From contig NZ_CP017659.1 in the NCBI RefSeq assembly GCF_015326965.1, positions 2,976,001 to 3,040,000 of the forward strand: a stretch of 64,000 bases of DNA, written 5' to 3'. The stretch's first letter is position 1. Every line of letters begins with the position of its first letter. The notes under the pieces are model-generated. The model was not told the DNA's origin, searched no databases, and saw only the letters and a list, made by a program, of their open reading frames with translations. A program made the position numbers and the translations under genes. Shown here one piece after another: positions 7,729 to 17,228 of the stretch. Source of the stretch: Paenibacillus sp. JZ16 (GTDB taxonomy: Bacteria > Bacillota > Bacilli > Paenibacillales > Paenibacillaceae).

Positions 7729-10098
7729 TTACTTCAGCTCGGCAATGGTAACGCCATTGCCGCCTTCACCGTAATTACCTAAACGATGACTCTTAACATG
7801 CTTGTGCTTGCGCAAATAATCCTGAATTCCGGTTCGCAAGATCCCGGTGCCTTTGCCATGAATGATGTAAATCTGACCCAAGTTCCCCAGAAATGCCTCA
7901 TCAATGAACCGATCCACCTCAATCAGCGCTTCTTCCAGATTCGCGCCTCTTAAATCCAGCTCGTTCCGGATGTTGGTATCGCGAGTCCGTTTCAAGACGG
8001 TCGCATGCTGTTTCGGCGCCTGTTTAGCGTTTGCTGCCGGATTCGACAGCAGCTCCAAATCATCCAGCGATACCTTCATCTTCATGATGCCGAGCTGAAC
8101 AACCGCTTCTTTCGAGCCGGCCATTTCCACGACGTGCCCTTTCTGATTCAGGCTGTATACCCGAACCTCGTCACCAGGCTCAATGCTGCGCTGCTGCTGC
8201 GCTGAACGCTGGCCAGCCGTCTTCTTGCCTTGCTGCGGTTCGGCATCATCCAAACGCTTTCTGGCAGCAATCAGCTTATGCTCCTTAACGGAAGCCCCTT
8301 CTTCTTGGGCTATCTTGCGCAAATCCGCGATGATTTCCTCTGCCTCACTCCGAGCCTTGTCCACGATCTGTCTCGCCTCGGCACGTGCTTTATCAACCAG
8401 CTTGTCCTTCTGCTCTTCCAGCTTCTGAAGCTCGTGCTGGTGACGAAGACGCAGGTCCTCCATTTCCTTCCGAACCTGCTCCGCCTTCTCACGCTCAACT
8501 TCCGCGGTGTGACGGTTCTCTTCGAGGGATGCAATCATATGCTCCACCCGTTGATCCTCTTCCTTGACTTCGCCACGGGCAAATTCCAGAATGGATCCCG
8601 GCAATCCCAAACGTTCTGCAATGGCAAACGCATTACTGCGTCCAGGTACGCCTACCAGAAGCCGGTAGGTCGGGCTTAGGGTATTGATATCGAACTCCAT
8701 GCTGGCGTTAATTACGCCTTTGCGTTCATATGCATAAGCCTTCAATTCAGAATAGTGCGTCGTCGCAATCATGCGGCAGCCCATGCGGTGGATATGCTCC
8801 AGGATGGAAATCGCCAGAGCTGAACCCTCCGCAGGGTCGGTCCCTGCTCCAACCTCATCAAGCAGCACGAGACTCTTTGGCGTCATCTGGCTCAATATTC
8901 GGATGATGTTCGTCATATGGCTGGAGAAGGTACTGAGGCTCTGCTCAATGCTTTGCTCATCACCAATGTCCGCGTAGATCGCATCAAACACGCACATCTG
9001 GCTGCCTTCTTCGGCTGGAATAAAGAGTCCGGACATCGCCATCAGGTTTAATAACCCGATCGTTTTGAGCGTAACCGTCTTACCGCCGGTATTCGGACCC
9101 GTGACGATGATGGATGTATAGGAATTGCCCAATTCCACATCAAGCGGCACAACCTGATCCGCCGGAATCAGCGGATGTCGGCCTTTACGCAGCTTAATAT
9201 AGCCTCTGTCATTCATTCTTGGCAGTGAAGCCTTCATGACATGGGCCAAACGAGCCTTGGCAAAAATAAAGTCGAGCTGGCCGATCAGATCCAAGTCAAT
9301 GGACAGCAGCTCAGCCTGTTCGCCGACCTGGGCGGTCAGCTTCTGCAAAATCACTTCGATCTCCCGCTCTTCCCGCATTCGCGTCTCGCGCAGCTTGTTG
9401 TTCATGGCTACGATGGATTCCGGCTCAATAAACAGCGTCGCGCCTGACCCGGACTGGTCGTGCACGATACCGCCAAAATGCGAGCGATATTCCGCTTTAA
9501 CGGGGATGACAAAACGGTCGCCGCGTATTGTAATTAACTGGTCCTGCAGCATCTTCGCCACGGATTGCGATCGAATCATGGACTCCAGTTTCTCGCGAAT
9601 GCGAACTTCTCCGCCCCTCAGCTCCCGCCGGATCTGGGAAAGCTCGGCGCTTGCGGAGTCAAGGACCTCAGCAGCATCATCAATACACAGCCGAATGGCG
9701 TCTTCCAGGGGCTTTTGCTCCGAAATAAGATCACTCAGATTATAGAGGATCTCAATCTTCTCGTCCTCATGAATCGCCGCAATAAACCGCTTGATTCGGC
9801 GTGATCCATGAATCGTATTCGACGTAGCCAGCAATTCATGGGGACTGAGCGTCCCTCCGATTCTGGCCCGCTTCAAAGCATCATTGATATCGGTAATCCC
9901 GCGGAAAGACGGATTGCCCTTGAGCCTGTCTACGGTGTAGGCCTGATCGGTAGCCGCAAGCAGATCCTTTACAGCCTCCAGGTCGGTTTCAGGCATTAAC
10001 TTTTCAGCTCTATCACTTCCCATGGAGGTTTGCGTGTATTTTGTTAATGTATTTAAAATTTTCCGGTATTCTAAAGTTTGCAAAATCTTGTCATTCAA
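7729..10098 (-). CDS. mutS2: Endonuclease MutS2
   Basis: A 789-residue MutS2 protein. Order: N-terminal lever/clamp region, MutS-type ATPase with Walker A GPNTGGKTVTLKTIG and Walker B SLVLLDEVGAGTDPAEG, the following TTHYSELKAYA, then a long charged coiled coil (about residues 505-625) and a C-terminal Smr nuclease domain (LDLRGANLEEA and IIHGKGTGILRTG). MutS2 proteins act on branched DNA and, in B. subtilis, on collided ribosomes. The TTG at 10098 gives MNDKILQTLEY and has AGGAG eleven bases upstream; a GTG at 10107 is the alternative. Synteny with yshE supports the call. The cvpA and polX genes that precede mutS2 in B. subtilis are missing here. Confidence 0.95.
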   Translation of the reverse strand: MNDKILQTLEYRKILNTLTKYTQTSMGSDRAEKLMPETDLEAVKDLLAATDQAYTVDRLKGNPSFRGITDINDALKRARIGGTLSPHELLATSNTIHGSRRIKRFIAAIHEDEKIEILYNLSDLISEQKPLEDAIRLCIDDAAEVLDSASAELSQIRRELRGGEVRIREKLESMIRSQSVAKMLQDQLITIRGDRFVIPVKAEYRSHFGGIVHDQSGSGATLFIEPESIVAMNNKLRETRMREEREIEVILQKLTAQVGEQAELLSIDLDLIGQLDFIFAKARLAHVMKASLPRMNDRGYIKLRKGRHPLIPADQVVPLDVELGNSYTSIIVTGPNTGGKTVTLKTIGLLNLMAMSGLFIPAEEGSQMCVFDAIYADIGDEQSIEQSLSTFSSHMTNIIRILSQMTPKSLVLLDEVGAGTDPAEGSALAISILEHIHRMGCRMIATTHYSELKAYAYERKGVINASMEFDINTLSPTYRLLVGVPGRSNAFAIAERLGLPGSILEFARGEVKEEDQRVEHMIASLEENRHTAEVEREKAEQVRKEMEDLRLRHQHELQKLEEQKDKLVDKARAEARQIVDKARSEAEEIIADLRKIAQEEGASVKEHKLIAARKRLDDAEPQQGKKTAGQRSAQQQRSIEPGDEVRVYSLNQKGHVVEMAGSKEAVVQLGIMKMKVSLDDLELLSNPAANAKQAPKQHATVLKRTRDTNIRNELDLRGANLEEALIEVDRFIDEAFLGNLGQIYIIHGKGTGILRTGIQDYLRKHKHVKSHRLGNYGEGGNGVTIAELK

Positions 10099-10130
10099 GA
10101 AGTTCACAACTCCTCTCAATCAATGCATAT

Positions 10131-10160
10131 ATTATATCGAAAGTGATGGGAATTCGCCAA
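10131..10160 (-). promoter_or_regulatory. Sigma-A type promoter of mutS2
   Basis: On the - strand TTGGCG (10155-10160) and TATAAT (10131-10136) stand 18 bases apart, about 33 bases upstream of the mutS2 start. Confidence 0.6.
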
Positions 10161-10254
10161 GGAATCCAAAATCCTTCCACACATAACCGACGGTCCTATT
10201 GAACAAAATAAATTCTGCGTAACATTCCAGTCTTATTCTAAGGAGGCAGGTACC

Positions 10255-10611
10255 ATGCAATTTCTCGGGCACGTTGTTCGATTTATCGTTGCCGCGCTCG
10301 TTCTTATGGTTGTCGGATGGATTGTCCCCCAATTCACCGTCGGCGGATTCGGAAGCGCCCTGTTGCTTGCACTCGTTATAGCCCTGATTGGTTGGGCTAT
10401 TGAGGGCATCTTCGGCAAAAAAGTCACGCCTTTTGGACGTGGCATCGTGGGCTTCCTAGTGAGCGCACTCGTGATTTACCTTGCCCAATTCATCGTTGGA
10501 GGCGTTAGCGTCTCCGTATTGGGCGCCTTGCTTGCTGCACTGGTCATCGGGATCATCGATCTGTTCATTCCGATTTCCACCCCTTTTGAAGCAGGCAAAA
10601 CCCGCAAATAG
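10255..10611 (+). CDS. YvlD-type small membrane protein (phage holin family 4)
   Basis: A 118-residue protein with four hydrophobic spans: FIVAALVLMVVGWIVPQF, LLLALVIALIGWAIEGIF, GIVGFLVSALVIYLAQFIV and LGALLAALVIGIIDLFIP. The spacing and the ...GWIVPQF / ...IGWAIEG motifs match the YvlD family, often annotated as phage holin family although it is chromosomal in Bacilli and linked to envelope stress in B. subtilis. ATG at 10255 has AAGGAGG. It is transcribed against mutS2 and zapA, which flank it, so it interrupts the cluster known from Bacillus. Confidence 0.82.
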   Translation: MQFLGHVVRFIVAALVLMVVGWIVPQFTVGGFGSALLLALVIALIGWAIEGIFGKKVTPFGRGIVGFLVSALVIYLAQFIVGGVSVSVLGALLAALVIGIIDLFIPISTPFEAGKTRK

Positions 10612-10691
10612 AAGAACGCCGCTTCTGTTAGAGGATTCCTCTGGAACCCTCTTCCTGAACGAACCGATCGGGAGCTGCATTACTCCACATT

Positions 10692-10726
10692 AACCCTCTG
10701 TTGCAATTTGCGCAGGGGGTTTTCAT
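10692..10726 (+). terminator. Terminator after the YvlD-type gene
   Basis: AACCCTCTG (10692-10700) pairs with CAGGGGGTT (10713-10721) with one G-T pair, and T-rich sequence follows. Confidence 0.65.
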
Positions 10727-10913
10727 TTTGGGCAAAGCTCCATTCTTTTATTTCCATCTTCCCCTATATTATAAAGGAAATCCATATCATCGTTTGAAAC
10801 CGTTCACGTTCACCAATTTTTCATAACACATATGTGCATCCACTCTTTTTCTGAGCTATCATAAAGATTGGAAATTATATTTCACAATTATTTCATAGTC
10901 AGGAGAGGTTATA

Positions 10914-11300
10914 GTGAAAAAAGGCATAGCTTTACTTGTTTCATGTATGCTCCTTTTTGTATTGGCTGCCTGCGGCGGAGACCAGAAAGAGTCCCAAGGA
11001 GGTTCCGGGATCTCGGATACTGGCGTAGCACCGGAAGCTGAACTCGTCATTAAGGGCACCAATTTTCAATTCGACCAAGAGGAATATCGACTCAAGAAAG
11101 GTGTGCCCGTCAAGATCACTTACGAGAACGAAGACGGCAACCACGGCGTTATGATTCCTGCACTTGGCCTGCAGCTGGACCGTAAAAACAACTCCGCTGT
11201 CGTTACGCCGGATGAAGCGGGAGAATTCGAAGTTTCGTGTTCCATTATGTGTGGAGCGGGTCACAGCAAAATGATCTCCAAACTTATCGTCGAAGAATAG
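10914..11300 (+). CDS. CuA-type cupredoxin lipoprotein
   Basis: A 128-residue lipoprotein. A signal peptide with lipobox LAAC (Cys at about 20) is followed by a short Gly/Ser linker and a cupredoxin domain. The C-terminus carries CSIMCGAGHSKM, that is C-x3-C-x3-H-x2-M, and an upstream GNHGV supplies the first histidine: together the full ligand set of the binuclear CuA centre of cytochrome c oxidase subunit II. The Cox2 transmembrane helices are absent. GTG at 10914 follows AGGAGAGG. It may be a copper carrier or an electron-transfer protein on the outer face of the membrane. No oxidase genes are nearby. Confidence 0.82.
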   Translation: MKKGIALLVSCMLLFVLAACGGDQKESQGGSGISDTGVAPEAELVIKGTNFQFDQEEYRLKKGVPVKITYENEDGNHGVMIPALGLQLDRKNNSAVVTPDEAGEFEVSCSIMCGAGHSKMISKLIVEE

Positions 11301-11319
11301 TAGATCTGCTCACGAAAAT

Positions 11320-11367
11320 AAACCTCCGGATCGCCAGAGTATCCTCTGTCTAATCCGGAGGTTTTTT
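11320..11367 (+). terminator. Bidirectional terminator between cupredoxin gene and zapA
   Basis: AAACCTCCGGAT (11320-11331) and ATCCGGAGGTTT (11353-11364) form a perfect 12-bp stem with a T-tract on the + side. The reverse strand also ends in TTTATTTT, so it likely serves the convergent zapA too. Confidence 0.8.
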
Positions 11368-11390
11368 CAGGTTCAATTCTTCGCCATGGC

Positions 11391-13388
11391 CTAACGCTGA
11401 TCCTGCTCAATCAACTCGATCCACTCATTATATTCAACTTGGAGCTTCGCATACTCTTCCTTCAGCTTACGGTGTTCTTCTTCAAGCTGCGCAGATTGCT
11501 CCGCCTTCAATTCCTGTTCTGCCTGGAGCAGACGATACTGGTGCATAACCAGCTCATACTGTTCACCTAAATCGGAATACTGCTGCGCCGCTTCACTTTT
11601 CTCGTCTTCCAGACGCTCACAGGCTTGGCGTGCGGATGCAATTTCCTGCTGCCAGGACTGGAGCTCTTCTTCGAGAGCAAGCTTGGTTCGTTTCCACTCA
11701 TCGCGCTCGGCGGCCAGCTTCTCGCTGTCCTTGGCAAGCTGCTCCCGTTCCGCCATCCATTGCTGGTATTGCTCCTGCCACTGAACGGCGCGTTCCTCTG
11801 AATCTCTCAGCTGCTCGGCGAGTTCACGTGCGCGCTCTTCACTGGCAGCTGCCTTCTTGCGAAGCTCATCCAGCTGATTCGACACCGTATCGTATTCTTC
11901 TTCCAGCATGGCGTACAGTTTGCTGGTCTCTTCCTCTCGGGTTCCCGCTTCCTTCGTGAGCTTCTCCAATTCTTCATGGCGAAGCTGCAGTTCCTTCAAT
12001 TCCTCTTGGGCACTTCGGCGCTCGGACATGCTCCGGTCAGCTTCGTCCTTCATGACCTGGATTTCATCCTGAAGTCCCTTCATTCCTTCTTCCAGGCTCT
12101 CGTTCGCTTCCATAAGCTCGACAATTCGCATCTCCAGCTCGCCGGTTTCCTCTTTGCGCTGATCAGCCAGCGTACGCCAGGATTGAAGCTCGCTGCTTAG
12201 ACGCTGCAGCTCTTCCTGCTGCTTGCGGGAGGTCTGATTCGCATCCACCACAAGTTTCTGCAGACGACGGCGCTCTTCCTCCGACTTGGCGGATTCCTGC
12301 TTCAGTCCTTCGAGCTCCTTCGTCAGCCCCTCCACCTTCGTACGGAAGGAACGCAATTCCTGCGAAGAGGCTTCGGCTTGCTGCCTGGACGATTGGAGCG
12401 CTTCCTTCAGCTTGTCCGATTCCGCTTTTACAATACCCAGTTCCTTCTCCGCGGACGACAAACGTGATTGGAGCTGACCACCGCGCGTTCGCTGCTCGGC
12501 AAGCTGCTTCTCCAGATCCTGAACGGTCCTCGTATGCTTTTGCTCCATATCCTGGACGGTTTTCGCTTTCTTCTGTTCCAGATCCTGCACGGTTTTCGCA
12601 TTCTTCTGTTCCAGATCCTGCACCGTCTTCGTATACTTCTGCTCCAGATCCTGCACGGTCTTCGAGTGCTGCTGCTCCTTCAGGAGCGCCTCTTGTTTAT
12701 AGGTGCTCTCCTGTTTCTTCAATTGTTCAGCCAGCTTCTCTTCGGCCTGCTTCGCAGAAGTCCGTTGACTCTGTTCCAGCTTCTCGATGGCCTGCCTATG
12801 AGTGAGCGTCAGCTGTGAAATTTGCCCTTCATAGCGGCGCTTCATATCTTCAATAGACTGCTTATGGCCGCTCTCCAGCTTCTCACGCTGCTCCTTAAGA
12901 CGCGCCTCAAGCTGCTGCTTCTCCTTCAGCAGTTCCGCCACGCGGTCCGATTCCTTCTGGAGCAATTCCTTCGTACGCTCTGACTCCGCGGTTAGATTCT
13001 CCTTGGACTTCCTGTATTCCTCAGCCAGCGTTGTCTGCTCCGCCAGCTTGCCCTCCAGCTGCTCCAGCTGCTGACGATGTCTCTCCTGCTGCTCGATTTG
13101 AAGTCCTTGCACCTTGGCAAGCTCCGTGCGCAGTTCATTCCGCTCGGCCGTCATCTGCTTGGCCTCATTCTGAAACTCCAGCTTCTGCAAAGCTTCTTCA
13201 GCCATATGTACTGCAGCTAGGACGGCAATGCGCGGGGTATCCAATCGAGAGTGCGCCTTGGATATGGTACGCATGCGGTCATCTACATAATTCGCTACCT
13301 GTCTGGTATAATCACTGCTACTGCCAACGAGTTTATAGGAAGTTCCGTAGATGTCTACGGTAACGCTTTTACGGTCCGATGTAGTCAA
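11391..13388 (-). CDS. zapA: ZapA with giant coiled-coil extension
   Basis: A 665-residue protein. Residues 1-85 form a complete ZapA domain (SVTVDIYGTSYKLVGSSSDY, then VANYVDDRMRTISKAHSRLD and IAVLAAVHMAEEALQK), which normally makes up most of the FtsZ-ring protein (about 85 residues in B. subtilis). Everything after it is predicted coiled coil rich in E, Q, K, R and L, about 570 residues long. Residues 243-297 hold five tandem 11-residue repeats of the type KTVQDLEQKxx. TTG at 13388 has AAGGAGG eight bases upstream. Position next to pheT agrees with B. subtilis zapA. The extension could bridge FtsZ filaments to another partner; that is inference. Confidence 0.85.
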   Translation of the reverse strand: MTTSDRKSVTVDIYGTSYKLVGSSSDYTRQVANYVDDRMRTISKAHSRLDTPRIAVLAAVHMAEEALQKLEFQNEAKQMTAERNELRTELAKVQGLQIEQQERHRQQLEQLEGKLAEQTTLAEEYRKSKENLTAESERTKELLQKESDRVAELLKEKQQLEARLKEQREKLESGHKQSIEDMKRRYEGQISQLTLTHRQAIEKLEQSQRTSAKQAEEKLAEQLKKQESTYKQEALLKEQQHSKTVQDLEQKYTKTVQDLEQKNAKTVQDLEQKKAKTVQDMEQKHTRTVQDLEKQLAEQRTRGGQLQSRLSSAEKELGIVKAESDKLKEALQSSRQQAEASSQELRSFRTKVEGLTKELEGLKQESAKSEEERRRLQKLVVDANQTSRKQQEELQRLSSELQSWRTLADQRKEETGELEMRIVELMEANESLEEGMKGLQDEIQVMKDEADRSMSERRSAQEELKELQLRHEELEKLTKEAGTREEETSKLYAMLEEEYDTVSNQLDELRKKAAASEERARELAEQLRDSEERAVQWQEQYQQWMAEREQLAKDSEKLAAERDEWKRTKLALEEELQSWQQEIASARQACERLEDEKSEAAQQYSDLGEQYELVMHQYRLLQAEQELKAEQSAQLEEEHRKLKEEYAKLQVEYNEWIELIEQDQR
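12501..12662 (-). repeat. 33-bp tandem repeats coding for 11-residue units in zapA
   Basis: Five consecutive units of 33 bases encode KTVQDLEQKYT, KTVQDLEQKNA, KTVQDLEQKKA, KTVQDMEQKHT and RTVQDLEKQLA. An 11-residue (hendecad) period is compatible with a coiled coil of slightly right-handed twist. The near identity of the DNA copies points to recent duplication. Confidence 0.8.
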
Positions 13389-13587
13389 AATTGTGCCCTC
13401 CTTCTATTATGTGTAGATTCTATGATGTCTGAAATGGTCTATTCTCTACATTCATTATATATGAGATAACATCTGTAGACGAACCTCAAGAAAACAGACC
13501 GAAGTTTGGTATATGATAACACAGTTTTGTGCTTATAATTATGTACCCTGCGGGCGTCCTGATGCAAATCCCAGTTCAATTTAGAGC

Positions 13588-13633
13588 AAAAAAGCCCGCA
13601 TCGAATCCCTGATGTAATGGATTCGATGCGGGC
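13588..13633 (-). terminator. Terminator of pheST
   Basis: GCCCGCATCGAATCC (13594-13608) and GGATTCGATGCGGGC (13619-13633) form a perfect 15-bp stem; on the - strand TTTTTTG follows. It closes the pheS-pheT operon and separates it from zapA. Confidence 0.9.
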
Positions 13634-13647
13634 GTTCACAATTCCTG

Positions 13648-16098
13648 CTATTTTCTTAATTCTGCGCCAAAAGTTTGCTGAAGGGCAGCAACCGCTTTTT
13701 CCGTGACGCCGGCAACCTCTTCATCGGTCAGGGTCCGTTCCTGATGACGGTACGTCATGGAGATGGCAACACTCTTCTTGCCCTCTCCAAGCTTGCTGCC
13801 CGTGAAGACGTCAAACACCTGAATCTGCTGCAGAAGCTCACCTGCATTCTCCTTGATCACTTGAATCAGGGAGCCGGCTTCAACCTCCTCATTCACGACG
13901 ATGGCAAGATCTCGTTCCATGCCCGGAAATCTAGGCAAATCGCGGTAAACGACGCGGGCGTTGGTCAGCTCATACAGCGGCTCAAGCAGAATTTCAGCGG
14001 CATAAGCATCTTCCAAATCCAGCTCCTGCTGCGTCTTCGGATGAATTTGTCCGAGCACACCTAGCAGCTTCTTATTCTCGCCTTGACCCGCATACACGGA
14101 AGCGGAACGCCCCGGATGGAAGCCAACCGGTCCGTTAGCCTCGTAAGTGATATCTTCCGCGCGAATTCCAAGATAGTCGAGCACCGTCTCGAGCGCACCC
14201 TTCAAATCGAAGAAATCCACTTTGGCCGGCTGGACATTCCATTGCTTGCTGCCTTTGCGTCCCGACAGCAGCAAACCAAGAACCGGACGCTCCAGCGGCT
14301 GCTTCGTCAACGTCTTCTCATGTGTATGGAACAGGTTCCCTATTTCAAACAGGGCCAGGTCCGGCTGCTTGCGGTTATGGTTGTACACCGCGATATCCAG
14401 CAGCTGTGGGAGCAAGCTGGTACGAAGGACGCTGCGGTCCTCGCTCATTGGCATGGCCAGCTTAACCGCTGTCCCGTCTGACGACAGGGAAGTGAACATT
14501 TCCGCTTGCTGCGGATGGATAAAGGAATAACCCAGAACCTCCTGGAATCCGCTATGCGTCAGCAAACGGCGAAGCGAGCGGCGGATGGCCTGAGCGATCG
14601 TCAATGAACCCGGTGTCGTCGGACCTTCTATGGCCGTTGTCGGGATATTGTCGTATCCATACAGACGGGCCACCTCTTCAATAAGATCTACGTCAAGCAC
14701 GATATCGCCGCGGCGGGACGGCACTTGCACATCCACCAATCCTTGGCCCGCATCTCCGCAAGGGAAATGCAACCGGGCAAAGATCGTTTTGACCTCAAGC
14801 AGGGACAGATCCGTACCAAGATAACGATTGAGCTTCTCCAGCGATAAAGTAATCACGGTAGGCTCGGTGTCCGCACTGCCTGCTTCGACGATTCCCTGAT
14901 GGACAGCGCCGCCGGCATATTTCGCCATCAGTGCCGCTGCACGGTTCAGTGCAGGGATAACTGCGGCGGGATCCACTTCCTTCTCGAAGCGGGAGCTTGC
15001 CTCTGAACGCAGTCCGAGCTGACGGGATGTTTTGCGTACGGTTCCGCCATCGAACTTCGCCGATTCCAAGAAAATATTCACCGTGCTGTCCGTTACTTCG
15101 GATTCCAGGCCGCCCATAACGCCAGCCAAGGCCACTGGCTTGCCGCCAGCTGTAATCACCAGCATATGCGGCTCCAGACGACGCTCCGTGCCGTCCAGCG
15201 TCACCATCGTTTCGCCAGCTTCAGCCATACGCACGTGAACCGCGCCATCCTTCAGCTGATCGGCATCAAAAGCATGCAGCGGCTGGCCATATTCCAGCAT
15301 CACATAGTTTGTAATGTCCACGATATTACTGATCGGGCGCACGCCTGCCGCCATCAAGCGGTTCTGCATCCACAGCGGAGAAGGACCGATCTTTACACCG
15401 GTAATGTAGCGTGCCGCATAATGGCTGCACTGCTCGTCAGCGCCAATCGTAACCGAGATATGATCGGCCGCTGCATCTTGAACTTCCAGCATTTCCTTTT
15501 CCGGATTCGGAAGACTGAGCTCACGCCCCAGTATGGCGCTCACTTCGTAAGCGGCTCCCAGCATGCTGAGGCAGTCAGAGCGGTTCGGTGTCAGATCCAG
15601 TTCCAAAATTTCATCGTTCAGACCGAGCACATCCACAATCGGTTTGCCGATTTCCGTATCCGTCGGAAGTACCAGAATCCCTTCCTGCAGCTCTTTAGGC
15701 AGCAGTTTGTCATTCATGCCCAGTTCCTTCGCCGAGCAGATCATGCCTTGGGAGAGCACGCCGCGCAGCTTGGCCTTCTTGATATCCATACCGCCAGGCA
15801 GCTTCGCGCCCACAAGCGCCACCGGCACCTTCTGGCCCGCATCCACATTTTTGGCTCCGCACACGATCTGGAGATCTTCCTCCTGACCCGCATCCACGAT
15901 GCATACATTCAGCTTGTCTGCATCAGGATGTTTCTCCTTGCTCTTAACGTAGCCGACGACCACTTTATTAATGCCTTGATTCCGTTTCTCGATCACATCG
16001 ATTTCAATACCAGCCGAAGTAATGCGGCTCGCCAAATCCTCAGAGGTTACGCCTTCGAGCGAAATATAATCGGACAACCAATCGGTTGAAACTCTCAT
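13648..16098 (-). CDS. pheT: Phenylalanine--tRNA ligase beta subunit
   Basis: An 816-residue protein of usual length for bacterial PheT. It starts MRVSTDWLSDYISL and has an EMAP/tRNA-binding domain at about 40-150 (VVVGYVKSKEKHPDADKLNVC, read as its core), B3/B4 editing domain, B5 domain, and a C-terminal ferredoxin-fold anticodon-binding domain (YRDLPRFPGMERDLAIVV). With PheS it forms the alpha2-beta2 enzyme that charges tRNA-Phe; PheT carries the tyrosine-editing site. ATG at 16098 follows GGGAAGTG. It is 29 bases downstream of pheS under the shared Phe T-box. Confidence 0.97.
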   Translation of the reverse strand: MRVSTDWLSDYISLEGVTSEDLASRITSAGIEIDVIEKRNQGINKVVVGYVKSKEKHPDADKLNVCIVDAGQEEDLQIVCGAKNVDAGQKVPVALVGAKLPGGMDIKKAKLRGVLSQGMICSAKELGMNDKLLPKELQEGILVLPTDTEIGKPIVDVLGLNDEILELDLTPNRSDCLSMLGAAYEVSAILGRELSLPNPEKEMLEVQDAAADHISVTIGADEQCSHYAARYITGVKIGPSPLWMQNRLMAAGVRPISNIVDITNYVMLEYGQPLHAFDADQLKDGAVHVRMAEAGETMVTLDGTERRLEPHMLVITAGGKPVALAGVMGGLESEVTDSTVNIFLESAKFDGGTVRKTSRQLGLRSEASSRFEKEVDPAAVIPALNRAAALMAKYAGGAVHQGIVEAGSADTEPTVITLSLEKLNRYLGTDLSLLEVKTIFARLHFPCGDAGQGLVDVQVPSRRGDIVLDVDLIEEVARLYGYDNIPTTAIEGPTTPGSLTIAQAIRRSLRRLLTHSGFQEVLGYSFIHPQQAEMFTSLSSDGTAVKLAMPMSEDRSVLRTSLLPQLLDIAVYNHNRKQPDLALFEIGNLFHTHEKTLTKQPLERPVLGLLLSGRKGSKQWNVQPAKVDFFDLKGALETVLDYLGIRAEDITYEANGPVGFHPGRSASVYAGQGENKKLLGVLGQIHPKTQQELDLEDAYAAEILLEPLYELTNARVVYRDLPRFPGMERDLAIVVNEEVEAGSLIQVIKENAGELLQQIQVFDVFTGSKLGEGKKSVAISMTYRHQERTLTDEEVAGVTEKAVAALQQTFGAELRK

Positions 16099-16127
16099 TG
16101 TCTATTCACTTCCCTTTATCGTTAAAA

Positions 16128-17162
16128 TTAGATCCTCGTGAACTGATTCAAGAATGCTGTATCGTTGTTAAAGAAGTGACGGATGTCATCCACGCCGTAT
16201 TTCAGCATCGCAATCCGCTCAACCCCCATACCGAAAGCAAAACCACTGTACTTCTCAGGGTCATAACCGCCCATTTCAAGCACCTTCGGATGAACCATGC
16301 CGCAGCCTAAAATCTCAAGCCAGCCTGTTTGCTTGCATACGCGACAGCCGCTGCCGCCGCATCTTACACAGGATACGTCCACTTCCGCACTCGGCTCCGT
16401 GAACGGGAAGAAGCTTGGACGCAGACGGATCTGCGTGTTATCGCCGAACATCTCCTGCACGAATTGCAGCAGCGTTCCTTTCAGATCACTCATGCGAATG
16501 TTCTCGCCGATGACCAGGCCCTCGATTTGGTGGAACTGGAACGAATGCGTCGCGTCATCGTCATCCCGGCGGAATACGCGTCCCGGGCAGATGATTTTGA
16601 CAGGTGCTTTTCCTTGCATCGACAGCATGGTCCGGGCTTGCACCGGGGATGTCTGAGTACGCATCAGCAGATCTTCCGTCAAATAGAAGGAATCCTGCAT
16701 GTCACGTGCCGGGTGATTCTTTGGCAGATTCAGCGCTTCGAAGTTGAAGTAGTCCGTTTCCACCTCGGGTCCTTCTGCTACCTGATAACCCATCCCGATA
16801 AAGATATCCTCGATATCCTGGATCACCTTGCTCAATGGATGAACAGCGCCTTGGCTGAGCTTGCGGCCCGGGAGGGTTACGTCCACCTTCTCTGCACGCA
16901 GGCGCTCTTCGGTTTCCTGCTGCAGGAATGCTTCCTGCTTGCCGGAGATGACTTCCTCAATCGCGCCCCGAACGTCATTGGCCACCTGGCCGATAACAGG
17001 ACGCTCTTCTGCGCTCAGCGCACCCATTCCGCGCAGGATTTCCGTCAAAGCCCCTTTTTTGCCAAGGTATTTCACCCGCAGATCATTCAGCTGCTGCGGA
17101 TCGGTAACATCCTGCAATTGCGCCAATGCTTCCTGCTTTAATGCTTCTAATTTTTCCTTCAT
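16128..17162 (-). CDS. pheS: Phenylalanine--tRNA ligase alpha subunit
   Basis: A 344-residue protein, the same length as B. subtilis PheS, holding the class II catalytic core. The N-terminal coiled coil ([17 protein letters not shown]) is followed by motif 2 ([11 protein letters not shown] after [11 protein letters not shown]) and motif 3 ([17 protein letters not shown]). The ATG at 17162 is chosen over an in-frame GTG at 17174 because AAAGGGG lies 11 bases upstream and the length matches the family. First gene of the pheS-pheT operon, under T-box control. Confidence 0.97.
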   Translation of the reverse strand: MKEKLEALKQEALAQLQDVTDPQQLNDLRVKYLGKKGALTEILRGMGALSAEERPVIGQVANDVRGAIEEVISGKQEAFLQQETEERLRAEKVDVTLPGRKLSQGAVHPLSKVIQDIEDIFIGMGYQVAEGPEVETDYFNFEALNLPKNHPARDMQDSFYLTEDLLMRTQTSPVQARTMLSMQGKAPVKIICPGRVFRRDDDDATHSFQFHQIEGLVIGENIRMSDLKGTLLQFVQEMFGDNTQIRLRPSFFPFTEPSAEVDVSCVRCGGSGCRVCKQTGWLEILGCGMVHPKVLEMGGYDPEKYSGFAFGMGVERIAMLKYGVDDIRHFFNNDTAFLNQFTRI

Positions 17163-17228
17163 GGCTATTCGCACACCCCTTTGTAAACTCCATCATCGAA
17201 CTGAAAACAAAAAAGACTGAAAACAAAA

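Noticed and set aside
10255..10611. Holin/phage remnant
   Set aside because: The YvlD-type protein is often named phage holin family, but no other phage gene is nearby and the family is chromosomal in Bacilli.
15166..16089. 307-codon frame antisense to pheT
   Set aside because: It is a shadow of pheT: no ribosome binding site, no domain, and composition set by the opposite strand.
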